Of a DNA stretch of 64,000 bases, positions 9,681 to 18,474 are shown piece by piece. Location of the stretch: contig NZ_BNBZ01000005.1 of assembly GCF_014656215.1 (NCBI RefSeq), forward strand, positions 1 through 64,000, written 5' to 3'. Under the pieces are notes generated by a model that had not been told where the DNA came from, searched no databases, and was given only the letters and a program-made list of their open reading frames with translations. A program made the position numbers and the translations under genes. Source of the DNA: Streptomyces zaomyceticus (GTDB taxonomy: Bacteria > Actinomycetota > Actinomycetes > Streptomycetales > Streptomycetaceae). Every line of letters starts with the position of its first letter. Position 1 is the first letter of the stretch.

Positions 9681-11177
9681 GTGGCACAGATCATCGCCGA
9701 GGTCTCGCGGACGTTCAACGAGTTTCTGCTCCTGCCGAACCGGACCCGGATCGACTGTTCGTCGGCGACGGTCGATCTGCGCACGCCCCTGGTGCGGCAC
9801 ATCGCCGGTGAGGCGTCGGCGATCGAGTTGCACTCCCCGTTCACCTCGGCGATCATGCAGGCCGTCAGCACCCCGGAACTCGCCATCGCGCTCGCGCGCA
9901 ACGGCGGACTGAGCTTTCTGCACCACAACCAGCCGGTCCACGACCAGGTGGCGGCGGTCCGGGAGGTGAAGAACTTCAAGGCCGGATTCGTCACCAGCGA
10001 CACCAACGTCCGCCCCGGCGACAGCCTCGGCGCGCTGGTCGACATCATGCGCCGCACCGGGCACAGCACCGCCGCCGTCACCCATGACGGGACCGCCACC
10101 GGCCGGCTGCTCGGCCTGGTGACCTCCCGGGACTTCCACCCCGAGCGCCACGACCTGGCCGAACCGGTCGGCGGCCGGATGACGGCCATCGCCGACCTGC
10201 CCACGGTCGGCCCCGACACCACGCTCTCCGAGGCCAACGCCAGGCTGTGGGACGAGCGGCTGGACTGCCTCCCGGTGGTCGGCGCCGACGGCAGTCTGCA
10301 GCACCTGGTGTTCCGGTCCGACTACACGGACAACAAGCGGTTCCCGCACCAGGTCGTGGACGCCGCCAAGCGCCTGCGCGTGGGGGCCGGCGTCAACACC
10401 CACGACTATCGGGAGCGCGTCCCGGCGCTGGTCGAGGCAGGCGCGGACGCCCTGTGCTTCGACTCGTCCGACGGCTACAGCGACTGGCAGGCGGAGGCCC
10501 TGACCTGGGTGAAGAAGCACTACCCCGAGATCCCGGTCGGCGGTGGCAACGTCGTCGACGGTGAGGCGTTCACCTTCCTCGCCGAGGCGGGGGCCGACTT
10601 CGTCAAGGTCGGCGTGGGCGGCGGCTCCATCTGCATCACCCGCGACCAGAAGGGCATCGGCCGCGGCCAGGCCAGCGCCGTGCTCGATGTCGCGGCGGCA
10701 CGGGACGCCTTCCGCGAGCGCACCGGCGAGTACGTCCCGATCTGCTCCGACGGCGGTCTGGTGCACGACTATCACGTGGCCCTGGCGCTGGCGATGGGAG
10801 CGGACTTCGTCATGATGGGGCGGTACTTCGCGCGGTTCGACCAGGCGGCCGGCGCGAAGGTGCCCACCCGGGACGGCTTCGTGAAGGAGTACTGGGGCGA
10901 GGGATCGAACCGTGCCCGCAACTGGCAGCGCTACGGCCAGGGCGGGCAGGGGCTGCTCTTCGAGGAGGGCGTGGACGGCTACGTCCCCTACGCCGGTGAC
11001 CTCGACGAGGGCCTCGCCCTGACCGTCGCGAAGCTCAGGACCACGATGGTCTCCTGCGGTTCGGCCACCCTGCCGGAGTTCCGGTCCACGGCCCGGATGA
11101 CCCTCGTCTCGGACCAGAGCTTCCAGGAGAGCCACGCCAACGTCACCCTGCGGGACACCCCGGCGACGCACATCTGA
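9681..11177 (+). CDS. guaB: IMP dehydrogenase, Tritrichomonas-like type
   Basis: A 498-residue enzyme for the NAD-dependent oxidation of IMP to XMP in guanine nucleotide synthesis. Loop cysteine C318 lies in GGGSICITRDQKGIGRGQ and the flap R417-Y418 in ARNWQRYG. A CBS pair occupies about residues 95-215. The sequence is closer in pattern to the Tritrichomonas foetus enzyme (TFNEFLLLPN, RERVPALVEAGAD, VKEYWGEGS, ARNWQRY) than to standard bacterial GuaB. All catalytic positions I can place are present, so it should be active. GTG at 9681 has GGAGG eight bases upstream. It is probably a second IMPDH beside the housekeeping copy, which is not in this window. Confidence 0.9.
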   Translation: MAQIIAEVSRTFNEFLLLPNRTRIDCSSATVDLRTPLVRHIAGEASAIELHSPFTSAIMQAVSTPELAIALARNGGLSFLHHNQPVHDQVAAVREVKNFKAGFVTSDTNVRPGDSLGALVDIMRRTGHSTAAVTHDGTATGRLLGLVTSRDFHPERHDLAEPVGGRMTAIADLPTVGPDTTLSEANARLWDERLDCLPVVGADGSLQHLVFRSDYTDNKRFPHQVVDAAKRLRVGAGVNTHDYRERVPALVEAGADALCFDSSDGYSDWQAEALTWVKKHYPEIPVGGGNVVDGEAFTFLAEAGADFVKVGVGGGSICITRDQKGIGRGQASAVLDVAAARDAFRERTGEYVPICSDGGLVHDYHVALALAMGADFVMMGRYFARFDQAAGAKVPTRDGFVKEYWGEGSNRARNWQRYGQGGQGLLFEEGVDGYVPYAGDLDEGLALTVAKLRTTMVSCGSATLPEFRSTARMTLVSDQSFQESHANVTLRDTPATHI

Positions 11178-11188
11178 CGGGCCCCGGC

Positions 11189-11222
11189 CGGTCGGCCGCT
11201 CGCCCCGGCGACCGGCCGACCG
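11189..11222. terminator. bidirectional hairpin between convergent genes
   Basis: A 10-bp perfect stem (CGGTCGGCCG / CGGCCGACCG) with a 14-base loop lies just after the IMPDH stop and just before the stop of the convergent binding-protein gene. There is no T-run, as is common in Streptomyces. Confidence 0.6.
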
Positions 11223-11229
11223 TACGCCC

Positions 11230-12363
11230 TCAGCCTGCGTGCAGAACCCGGAACCGCCCGGGTTCCGCCGGGTCGCGGTCGACGACCTGGACGGGTGCCC
11301 AGGTCCACTGCCACACACCGATTCCCGGTGTGCGGGAGAACCGGATCGGGCCGCGCGTCCCCTCGACCGCCACGCGCGGCCACGACGCGGCGATCGCCGC
11401 CCGGTCCGTTCCGTGGGAACGCAGCAGCTCGGCGAGGACGGCGACGGTGTCCCAGCCCTCGAAGGCGACGAAGGAGGGCTCCTCGCCCAGCCGCTCGCGG
11501 AGCTCCCGCCCGACGCGTTCGCCGAGCGGACCGGGGCGCTCGGGCAGATAGCGCAGGAACGGGATTCCGGCGCCGTCCCCGCCCAGCACCGCGGCCCACT
11601 CGGCGAACTCCGGCTGCCCGGCCGGAGCGCCGATCAGGAGCTCCCCGAGCCGCCGGTCGCCCCGGACGGCCCTGACGATCGGCACCGCCGGTTCCGGATG
11701 GCCGACCAGCAGCAGGAGCGCCGTCGCGCCCCGGTCGACGAGCGCGTCGCACAGGGCCTCGGGGGTGAGCGCGTTCGCGTCGAGTTCGACGACGGTGCCA
11801 CCGCGGGCGGCGAGGTGGTCCCGCAGGAGGCCCGTCCCGGACGCCCAGTAGACGCTGGGCTGGGTCGCCACGGCGATCCTCCGGTGGCCCGCGCCGAGGA
11901 GGAAGTCCCCGTAGATCCGCCAGCCGCGGGACTGCGCCGGGGCCAGCCGCGCGACCCACTCCGTCGGCTCCCCGGTGAGCGCGTCGAGCACCCCGGACGA
12001 GCAGAGGAAGGGCACTCCGAGCGCGTCGGCCCGCGCGGCGGCGGCGCGGGCGACGACGCTGTGGTACTCGCCCGCCACGGCGGCCACACCGAGGCCGGCC
12101 AGTTCCCCGACGGCGGCCGCGGCCCGCTCGGGATCGGCCGCGGTGTCCCTGACCAGCAGCTCCAGTGGTCTGCCGTCGATCCCGCCCGCGTCGTTGACCT
12201 CGCGCGCGGCCAGTTCGAGCCCTGCGAGCAGGTGCCGCCCCGCCCCCACCCAGCCGGGCGGTGTGAGCGGGGCGAGAACGCCGAGGCGGAGGGGCGTGGG
12301 GTCGGTGGGCGGTGGCGCGGCCGGCGACGGTGCTCTGGTCATGCCGGTCATTGGATCCGTCAC
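11230..12363 (-). CDS. orphan ABC-type branched-chain-amino-acid-like binding protein
   Basis: A 377-residue protein of the periplasmic-binding-protein type 1 fold (LivK/Peripla_BP_6). Evidence is LRLGVLAPLTPPG..GAGRHLLAGLELAAREVNDAGGIDGRPLELLVRD near the N-terminus and FEGWDTVAVLAELL near the C-terminus. There is no signal peptide or lipobox: a Pro/Ala-rich stretch of about 25 residues precedes the fold. No permease or ATPase gene is adjacent. It may be a cytoplasmic ligand sensor or a protein whose transporter is elsewhere. GTG 12363 is the longest start; ATGs at 12351 and 12342 are alternatives. Confidence 0.75.
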   Translation of the reverse strand: MTDPMTGMTRAPSPAAPPPTDPTPLRLGVLAPLTPPGWVGAGRHLLAGLELAAREVNDAGGIDGRPLELLVRDTAADPERAAAAVGELAGLGVAAVAGEYHSVVARAAAARADALGVPFLCSSGVLDALTGEPTEWVARLAPAQSRGWRIYGDFLLGAGHRRIAVATQPSVYWASGTGLLRDHLAARGGTVVELDANALTPEALCDALVDRGATALLLLVGHPEPAVPIVRAVRGDRRLGELLIGAPAGQPEFAEWAAVLGGDGAGIPFLRYLPERPGPLGERVGRELRERLGEEPSFVAFEGWDTVAVLAELLRSHGTDRAAIAASWPRVAVEGTRGPIRFSRTPGIGVWQWTWAPVQVVDRDPAEPGRFRVLHAG

Positions 12364-12439
12364 CGTCCGCCGCGGGCAAGCGACTTGTTCGGACGCCGCG
12401 AGCGCGGGGCCTCCTGAGCCCGGCCCGGCGCCGGAGCTC

Positions 12440-12506
12440 CCGGCGCGGTGACGACACCGGGGATCCGGCGCCGTGACGACGCTCGTCGTTCCGGAGCCGT
12501 GAGGAC
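12440..12506. repeat. three imperfect 16-base direct repeats
   Basis: CCGGCGCGGTGACGAC (12440), CCGGCGCCGTGACGAC (12465) and CCGGAGCCGTGAGGAC (12491) recur at 25-26 base steps between the nicotinate phosphoribosyltransferase and binding-protein genes. The role is unknown. They may be remnants of a short duplication. Confidence 0.6.
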
Positions 12507-12534
12507 GCCCGCCGAGCCGGAGGGGCGACGGCGC

Positions 12535-13896
12535 TCACCGCTCCGGAGCGGTGTCCCCGGGCCGTCGTCCGGCACCCGTCCTGGCCTCGATCCGGTGCCG
12601 TACGAGGGTCGCCAGGACTGTGAGGCGCGTCGACGCCATCGGCAGCGGCGCCGTCGGGTCCTCGATCAGCCGGGCCTCCTCCGGCAGCGCGGCGAGATCG
12701 CTCTCGAAGCGGGCGCGTGCGGCGGCCGGGGTGTCCGGCGGTTCCGTGCGCAGTCCGCCGCGCATCACCGTCCGGAGCAGCGGCTCCGTGCCCTCGGGGG
12801 GTTCCTCGTTCGCCAGACCGATGACGTCCCGCAGGCCGGGACCGCGGAAGACCTGCTTGGGGCCCGGCGCCGTCGCCTTGCCCGCGGAGAGCTTCATGAC
12901 GGGCCGGCCGTCGTACTCGACGAGCTTGTACGCCGCGTCCAGGTACGGCGCGTCGGCGGCCGTTCCCACCTTGGTGCCCACGGCGTACGCGTCGATCGGT
13001 GCCCCCTCCCGTACGAGGGTGGCGACGGCGTACTCGTCCAGGCCCCCGCTCGCGATGATCCGAACGTCCCGCAGCCCCGCCTCGTCCAGGGCGGCACGGG
13101 CCCGGCGTGCCAGCGCGCCCAGATCGCCGCTGTCCAGGCGGATCGCGCACCCCGGCCCGAGCCGGAGGTCCCTGAGGACCCGCGCGGCCGTCGCCACGCC
13201 CTGTTCCGTGTCGTAGGTGTCGACCAGGAAGGTCACGGGACCGGGATGGGTGCGGGCGAAGAACCGGAAGGCCTGTTCCTCCGAGGTGAAGGTCTCGACG
13301 TACGAGTGGCCCATCGTGCCGGCGGCGGGGATCCCGTACCGGCGCGCCGCGGCGACGTTGCTGGTGCCGGCGAAGCCGACCAGGGCGCAGAGCCTCGCCG
13401 CCTGCAGGCCCGCCTCGGGCCCGTGGGCCCGGCGCAGCGAGAAGTCCACCAGCGGCCGTCCGCCCGCGGCGAGCACGCACCGGGCGGCCTTCGACGCGAT
13501 CACCGTCTGATGGCAGAGGAGGGACATCAGATACGTCTCCACGAGCTGCGCCTGCGGAAGGGACGCGGTGACCTCGAGGAGGGGTTCGCCGGCGAGGACG
13601 CACCGCCCCTCGGGCACGGCGCGGACCTGCCCGTCGAAGGACAGGCCCTGCAGCGGTGCGAGGTCCTCGACGGGCCGCTTCAGCGCCTCGGCGAACTCCT
13701 GGACGTCGGAGCGGCCCACCCGGAAGCGGGCGAGGTAGTCGAGGGCCGGTTCGAGGCCGGCGGCGACGAGGAACCCGCGGCCCGGCGGCAGGTCGCGGAC
13801 GAAGAGGCTGAAGGTGGCCGGAGCCCGCATGTCCTCCCGCAGGTACGAGAGCGCCATCGTGACCTCGTACAGGTCGGTGGTGGTCACCTGGGACAT
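12535..13896 (-). CDS. pncB: nicotinate phosphoribosyltransferase
   Basis: A 453-residue enzyme of the Preiss-Handler NAD salvage pathway, making nicotinate mononucleotide from nicotinate and PRPP. Family signatures are the N-terminal TTDLYEVTMALSYL, VDFSLRRAHGPEAG (substrate pocket with the conserved histidine), AIRLDSGDLGALARRAR (phosphate binding) and YAVGTKVGTAADAPYLDAAYKLVEYDGRPVMKLS. Length is normal. No partner nicotinamidase gene is nearby. It is transcribed alone or with the downstream binding-protein gene after 171 bases. Confidence 0.92.
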   Translation of the reverse strand: MSQVTTTDLYEVTMALSYLREDMRAPATFSLFVRDLPPGRGFLVAAGLEPALDYLARFRVGRSDVQEFAEALKRPVEDLAPLQGLSFDGQVRAVPEGRCVLAGEPLLEVTASLPQAQLVETYLMSLLCHQTVIASKAARCVLAAGGRPLVDFSLRRAHGPEAGLQAARLCALVGFAGTSNVAAARRYGIPAAGTMGHSYVETFTSEEQAFRFFARTHPGPVTFLVDTYDTEQGVATAARVLRDLRLGPGCAIRLDSGDLGALARRARAALDEAGLRDVRIIASGGLDEYAVATLVREGAPIDAYAVGTKVGTAADAPYLDAAYKLVEYDGRPVMKLSAGKATAPGPKQVFRGPGLRDVIGLANEEPPEGTEPLLRTVMRGGLRTEPPDTPAAARARFESDLAALPEEARLIEDPTAPLPMASTRLTVLATLVRHRIEARTGAGRRPGDTAPER

Positions 13897-13959
13897 GCTT
13901 CGAGCATGCGCGGCCGGACGGCACCGCGCACGGGGACGGCCGCACCGGACCCCGCGGGG

Positions 13960-15348
13960 TCAGCTGCCGAAGCCGAGGCCGAGGCGGTCGAGGGACCGCA
14001 GCCACAGGTCCCGGCGGCCCCGGTCGCGGTCCGCGCGGGCGAGGGAGCGCTGGGTGAGGCCGATGCCGAGGGACCGGACGGGCTCGGGCGGGAACGGCAA
14101 GGGCTTGCGGCGTACGAGCTGGAGGGCGGTGCGCTCGGTGTACTCGCCGGCCAGCAGGTCCAGCATCACCTCGGCGCCGAAGCGGGTGGCGCCGACGCCG
14201 AGCCCGGTGAAGCCGGCGGCGTAGGCGACCTTGCCGCGGTGGCTGGTGTCGAAGAACACGCAGAAGCGGGTGCTGGTGTCGATGGCGCCGCCCCAGGCGT
14301 GGCTGAAGCGGAGGCCCTCCAGCTGCGGGAAGGTGTGGAAGAACCGGCGCGCCAGCGTGGCGTAGGTCTCGGGGCGCCGGTCGTGCTCCGAGCGGACGTG
14401 GCGGCGGTGCACGGCGTCGTAGCCGCCCCACAGGATGCGGTTGTCGGCGGAGATCCGTACGTAGTGGAAGGAGTTGGCCGGGTCCGCCCAGCCCTGCCGG
14501 TTGCGCCAGCCGACCGAGGCGAGCTGCCGCGCGTCCAGTGGTTCGGTCATCAGCGCGTAGTCGTAGACGGGGACGGTGTACGGGCGATGGCGGCGTACCA
14601 GGGAGGGGTACGCGTTGGTGGCGAGGGCGACCTTGTGGGTGGTGATCCGGCCGTAGGGGGTGCGGACGGAGACGACGGCCCCGTGTTCCTCCAGGGAGAG
14701 GGCCGGGGTGTGCTCGTGGACGCGGACGCCGAGGTCGAGGCAGGCCCGCTTGAGGCCCCAGGCGAGCCGAGCCGGGTTGACCATGGCGGTGTCGCTCTTG
14801 TTCCAGACGGCGCCGAGGAAGGTCGGGGAGTCGATCTCGGCGCGGACGGCGTCGGCGTCGAGGACGGTGGTGGTGGCGCCGTACCGTGCGGCCGTCTCGG
14901 CCTCCTCGGCGATCCAGTCGAGCTGATGGGGTTCGGTGGCGACGACGAGGGAGCCGGTGCGCTCCCAGTCGCAGTCGATGGAGTGGCGGGCGAGGGTGTC
15001 CTCCATGGCCCGGAGGTTCTCGCGGCCGAGGCGTTCCAGGACGCCGATCTCGTCGGGCCAGCGGGCGAGGCCGTTTCCGAGCCCGTGGGTGAGGCTCGAC
15101 TCGCAGAAGCCGCCGTTGCGGCCCGAGGCGGCGCCACCGGCCTCGTCGGCCTCGACGAGGACGACATCGGCGGAGGGGTCGCGTTCCTTGGCGACGAGGG
15201 CGGTCCACAGGCCGGTGTATCCGCCGCCGACGACGAGCAGGTCGCAGGTGGTGCCGCCCACCAGGGCGGAGGTGGCCCGGGGGCGGTTCGGGTGGTCGAG
15301 CCAGAAGGGGGTCGGGGCGGCGTCCCGCAGCGACAGCAGGGGGTCCAT
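13960..15348 (-). CDS. FAD-dependent amine/amino-acid oxidase (DAO family)
   Basis: A 462-residue flavoprotein of the D-amino-acid-oxidase superfamily, subgroup of gamma-glutamylputrescine oxidases. LLVVGGGYTGLWTAL binds FAD, and GGAASGRNGGFCESSLTHG is the family's second flavin-binding block. FTGLGVGATRFGAEVMLDLLAG is the C-terminal FAD site. The ATG at 15348 has AAGGAAG upstream; the frame extends to 15405 but that would run into the operator. It is divergent from an amidohydrolase and shares a repeat-rich intergenic region with it, so both probably belong to one nitrogen-compound catabolic unit. Substrate unknown. Confidence 0.82.
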   Translation of the reverse strand: MDPLLSLRDAAPTPFWLDHPNRPRATSALVGGTTCDLLVVGGGYTGLWTALVAKERDPSADVVLVEADEAGGAASGRNGGFCESSLTHGLGNGLARWPDEIGVLERLGRENLRAMEDTLARHSIDCDWERTGSLVVATEPHQLDWIAEEAETAARYGATTTVLDADAVRAEIDSPTFLGAVWNKSDTAMVNPARLAWGLKRACLDLGVRVHEHTPALSLEEHGAVVSVRTPYGRITTHKVALATNAYPSLVRRHRPYTVPVYDYALMTEPLDARQLASVGWRNRQGWADPANSFHYVRISADNRILWGGYDAVHRRHVRSEHDRRPETYATLARRFFHTFPQLEGLRFSHAWGGAIDTSTRFCVFFDTSHRGKVAYAAGFTGLGVGATRFGAEVMLDLLAGEYTERTALQLVRRKPLPFPPEPVRSLGIGLTQRSLARADRDRGRRDLWLRSLDRLGLGFGS

Positions 15349-15400
15349 GAGGGCTTCCTTTCCGGGGTGGCGCCCATGAGACCCGGCTGTGCGCGACAAG

Positions 15401-15450
15401 GTCAATGGTGTTGACCTAAGGCCCCGCCGTCTTATGTCAACACCATTGAC
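15401..15450. promoter_or_regulatory. paired inverted-repeat operator between divergent catabolic genes
   Basis: GTCAATGGTGTTGAC (15401-15415) and its exact reverse complement GTCAACACCATTGAC (15436-15450) face each other across 20 bases. Each copy is itself a dyad, GTCAA-N5-TTGAC. A perfect TTGACA (-35-like) lies on the minus strand at 15440-15435. The arrangement fits a dimeric repressor of the TetR/GntR/MarR type binding two sites. No obvious regulator gene for it lies next to the pair. Confidence 0.75.
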
Positions 15451-15600
15451 GGTCGGTTGACCTGCGGGCTTCGATGACGCTCGTCACCCGGCACCACGTC
15501 GGTCACCCGGCACCACTCCCGGCATCCGGCGGCACGCCCGTGACCCTTCACCACCCCACTGTCGTCCCTCCACCGCGTCCGTAGGCAAGGGAGCCGCCGT

Positions 15601-17235
15601 ATGCGTCACGCCGATCTGGTCTTCACCGGAGGCCCGGTCCTCACCATGGACCCGGCCCGAACCCGGGCGAGTTCGCTCGCGGTCACCGGCGAGCGGATCG
15701 CCGCCGTCGGCCATGACGAGGTACGGGAGCTGATCGGGCCCCGTACGGAGGTGGTGGACCTCGGGGGGAGGCTGCTGCTGCCCGGCTTCCAGGACGCCCA
15801 CGTCCACGCCGTGGGCGGGGGCAGCGAGCTGGCGGAGTGCGACCTGACCGGGGTCGTCGACGCCGGCGCGTACCTGGAGCGGATCCGCTCCTACGCCCTG
15901 GAGCATCCCGAGCGGGAGTGGATCACCGGCAGCGGCTGGTCGATGGAGAGTTTCGCGGGCGGGGTGCCGACCCGTCAGCTGCTGGACTCGGTGGTGCCGG
16001 ACCGGCCTGTGCTGCTCGCCAACCGGGACCACCACGGGGCCTGGGCCAACACCCGGGCGCTCGAACTGGCGGGGCTGACCGCCGCCACCCCGGACCCGGC
16101 CGACGGGCGGATGGAGCGGGAGGCCGACGGCTTCCCGAGCGGCATGCTCCAGGAGGGTGCGACGGCCCTGGTCGCCCGGCTGGTGCCCCCGAGCACGCCG
16201 GAGGACCGGCTCGCGGGTCTGCTGCGGGCGCAGCGGCTGCTGCACTCGCTCGGCATCACCGGCTGGCAGGACGCGCTGCTCGGTGACTTCAACGGCATGG
16301 CGGACCCCTCGACCGCCTATCTGGCCGCGGCGCGGGACGGTTCGCTGACCGCCCGGGTGACCGGCGCGCTGTGGTGGGACCGTGAGCGCGGTGCCGAGCA
16401 GATCCCCGAACTGGTCGCGCGTCGGAAGGAGCTGACGTACGGACGGTTCCGGGCCGGGTCGGTGAAGATCATGCAGGACGGGATCGCGGAGAACTTCACG
16501 GCGGCGCTGGGCGCCCCGTACCTGGACGGCTGCGGCTGTGCCACCGCCAACAGCGGGCTGAGCTTCGTCGATCCGGAGGCCCTCCGCGACCATGTGACGG
16601 CGCTGGACGCGCTGGACTTCCAGGTCCACTTCCACGCGCTGGGCGACCGTGCGGTGCGCGAGGCGCTCGACGCGGTCGAGGCGGCCGTCGCCGCCAACGG
16701 GCGACGCGGAAACCGGCACCACCTGGCCCACCTCCAGATCGTCCACCCCGACGACCTGCCCCGCTTCGCGGCGCTCGGCGCCCTCGCGAACATCCAGCCG
16801 CTGTGGGCGGCGCACGAGCCGCAGATGGACGAGTTGACCATCCCGTTCCTGGGTCCCGAGCGCGCGGGCTGGCAGTACCCCTTCGGCGGGCTGCTGCGGG
16901 CCGGCGCCACCCTGGTGGCGGGCAGCGACTGGCCCGTCTCCAGCCCGGACCCGCTGGCGGGCATCCATGTCGCCGTGAACCGCCGGGAGCCCGGGACGAC
17001 CGACGACCGGGTGTTCCTGCCCGAGCAGCGCATCGACCTCCTCTCGGCGATCGCCGCCTACACCGCCGGTTCCGCGCATGTGAACGGGCTCGACGACGCC
17101 GGCAGTCTGCTGCCCGGCCACCTCGCCGACCTCGTGGTGCTCGACCGGGACATCCTGGCGGCGCCGCCGGAGGAGATCGCCGAGGCGCGGGTGGAGCGGA
17201 CCTATGTGGGCGGTGAACTCGTGCACGGCGGCTGA
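15601..17235 (+). CDS. amidohydrolase family protein (YtcJ-like)
   Basis: A 544-residue metal-dependent hydrolase. Metal-site motifs are visible in order: FQDAHVHAVGG (about 63-73), SVKIMQDGIAENF with the bridging-lysine position, HFHALGDRA, HHLAHLQIVHP and GSDWPVSSPDPL. Length and order match the YtcJ/exoenzyme-regulatory-protein AepA group, whose substrates are mostly unknown N-acyl or cyclic amide compounds. ATG is at 15601. It is divergent from the FAD oxidase and its 3' end overlaps the convergent lacI-type gene by 34 bases. A role in the same pathway as the oxidase is inferred from shared operators. Confidence 0.85.
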   Translation: MRHADLVFTGGPVLTMDPARTRASSLAVTGERIAAVGHDEVRELIGPRTEVVDLGGRLLLPGFQDAHVHAVGGGSELAECDLTGVVDAGAYLERIRSYALEHPEREWITGSGWSMESFAGGVPTRQLLDSVVPDRPVLLANRDHHGAWANTRALELAGLTAATPDPADGRMEREADGFPSGMLQEGATALVARLVPPSTPEDRLAGLLRAQRLLHSLGITGWQDALLGDFNGMADPSTAYLAAARDGSLTARVTGALWWDRERGAEQIPELVARRKELTYGRFRAGSVKIMQDGIAENFTAALGAPYLDGCGCATANSGLSFVDPEALRDHVTALDALDFQVHFHALGDRAVREALDAVEAAVAANGRRGNRHHLAHLQIVHPDDLPRFAALGALANIQPLWAAHEPQMDELTIPFLGPERAGWQYPFGGLLRAGATLVAGSDWPVSSPDPLAGIHVAVNRREPGTTDDRVFLPEQRIDLLSAIAAYTAGSAHVNGLDDAGSLLPGHLADLVVLDRDILAAPPEEIAEARVERTYVGGELVHGG

Positions 17236-18332
17236 GGAGGCGGTGCCGGCGGCGCCGGATGCCCGGACGGTCGTACCGAGGAGGCGCGGACGTCGAGGCG
17301 GACCGGCACGAGGGTCCCTCCGGTCTCTGCCCGGCCGTGCTCCAGCACGGCCACGAGCTGTTCGATCCCGGCCTCGGCGACCGCGTCGGGGCGCAGGCTC
17401 AGCGTCGTCACCTGCGGTTCGGTGTGCCGGGCGGTCTCGTCCTCGCTGACACAGGCGAGGAGGAGGTCGCCGGGGACCTCGTAACCGTGGCGGCGGGCCG
17501 CGTCCAGGACGAGCGGCGGGCTGGCCTCGGCGACCACGAGGAGCGCGTCGGGGCGTTCGGGCAGGCCGGTCAGGGCGGTCTCGACCGCTCGGACGACCGG
17601 CCCGTTCCCGGGCTCCGCGGCCCGTACCGCCAGTTCGGGCAGTCCGTGCGCCGCACACCAGTCGTGGTGCGCGGCGAACACCTCGCGATGGAAGCGGGTG
17701 GTGCTGTCGGGGACGACCAGCGCGGGCCGCCGGGCGCCCTGCTCCAGGAAGTGGTCCAGGGCCCGGTGGACGGCGGCGGTCGCGTCGACGTCCACCCAGT
17801 GGGCGCCGGGCCTGCCCTCCACGGACCGGTCGCTGAAGACCGGGATGCGGGCGGCGAGCAGGTCGTCCACGATCCGGTCGTCGGCCACCGGGTCGGCGAC
17901 GATCACGGCGTCCAGGGGCAGCGCGGACCACTCGCTCTGCAGGGAGCCGGCGGGCAGCAGCACCATCGCGTAGCCGCGTCCGAGCGCGGTGGCGGCGGTG
18001 GCTCCGGTGAGCCGGGCGAAGTACGGCGACTCCAGGAAGGTCCAGGGGACGTCGGCCAGTTCGCCGACCACGTATCCGATCAGCCGGGCCCGCCCCGCGC
18101 GCAGCTGGCGCGCGGTGGCGTTGGGCCGGTAGCCCATGCTGCGCGCGGTCTCGCGGGCCCGCTCCCGTACCTCGGGGGAGAGCCGGCCGGTGCCGTTGAG
18201 CGCCGCCGAGACGCTCGTCTTGGACAGGCCCGCCTCGCGGGCGACGTCGACGAGACGGACGCGCGGGGCGGGCGAAGAGAGCCGGCCGTCCCGTGGGGAG
18301 GGCTGTCCGCCATGCCCTGGAGCTTTGGTCAT
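17202..18332 (-). CDS. LacI family transcriptional regulator
   Basis: A 376-residue repressor. Residues about 25-75 are the LacI helix-turn-helix and hinge (VRLVDVAREAGLSKTSVSAALNGTGRLSPEVR). A periplasmic-binding-like effector domain follows (IGYVVGELADVPW through LLACVSEDETARHTEPQVTTLSLRP). It is divergent from the ABC transporter operon, and two palindromic sites lie between them, so it most likely represses that operon and itself. The ATG at 18332 lacks a close Shine-Dalgarno sequence; GGGAGGG is 16 bases upstream. The C-terminus ends in a Pro-rich tail that overlaps the convergent amidohydrolase gene. Confidence 0.88.
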   Translation of the reverse strand: MTKAPGHGGQPSPRDGRLSSPAPRVRLVDVAREAGLSKTSVSAALNGTGRLSPEVRERARETARSMGYRPNATARQLRAGRARLIGYVVGELADVPWTFLESPYFARLTGATAATALGRGYAMVLLPAGSLQSEWSALPLDAVIVADPVADDRIVDDLLAARIPVFSDRSVEGRPGAHWVDVDATAAVHRALDHFLEQGARRPALVVPDSTTRFHREVFAAHHDWCAAHGLPELAVRAAEPGNGPVVRAVETALTGLPERPDALLVVAEASPPLVLDAARRHGYEVPGDLLLACVSEDETARHTEPQVTTLSLRPDAVAEAGIEQLVAVLEHGRAETGGTLVPVRLDVRASSVRPSGHPAPPAPPPQPPCTSSPPT

Positions 18333-18361
18333 GGAACCGATGCTGCCACCCTCCCGACCTC

Positions 18362-18423
18362 TGCAAAACCGTTCCCGCAAACCTCGCCGAACTCTTGTGC
18401 GGGAACGTTCCCGCATCAATACT
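18362..18423. promoter_or_regulatory. LacI-type operators and promoter of the ABC operon
   Basis: TGCGGGAACGTTCCCGCA at 18398-18415 is an 18-base perfect palindrome with the central CG typical of LacI-family sites. A second copy, TGCAAAACCGTTCCCGCA at 18362-18379, matches it in 14 of 18 positions, 36 bases away. A plausible rightward promoter is TTGTGC (18395-18400), 17 bases, AATACT (18418-18423), with the palindrome covering its spacer. The LacI gene next door is the obvious candidate binder. Confidence 0.75.
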
Positions 18424-18474
18424 CGCTCCATCCCCCAGTGCCCGTCCACAACACCCGTAAAGGGGTGGGTCTGC

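Noticed and set aside
10900..10925. GGATCGAACC-like string suggesting a tRNA T-arm
   Set aside because: It lies inside the conserved WGEGSNRARN coding block of IMP dehydrogenase and no cloverleaf can be drawn around it.
10988..15208. 1406-codon open frame on the minus strand across several genes
   Set aside because: It is a composition shadow: Arg/Pro/Gly-rich translation, no motifs, overlapping the clear pncB, DAO and binding-protein genes.
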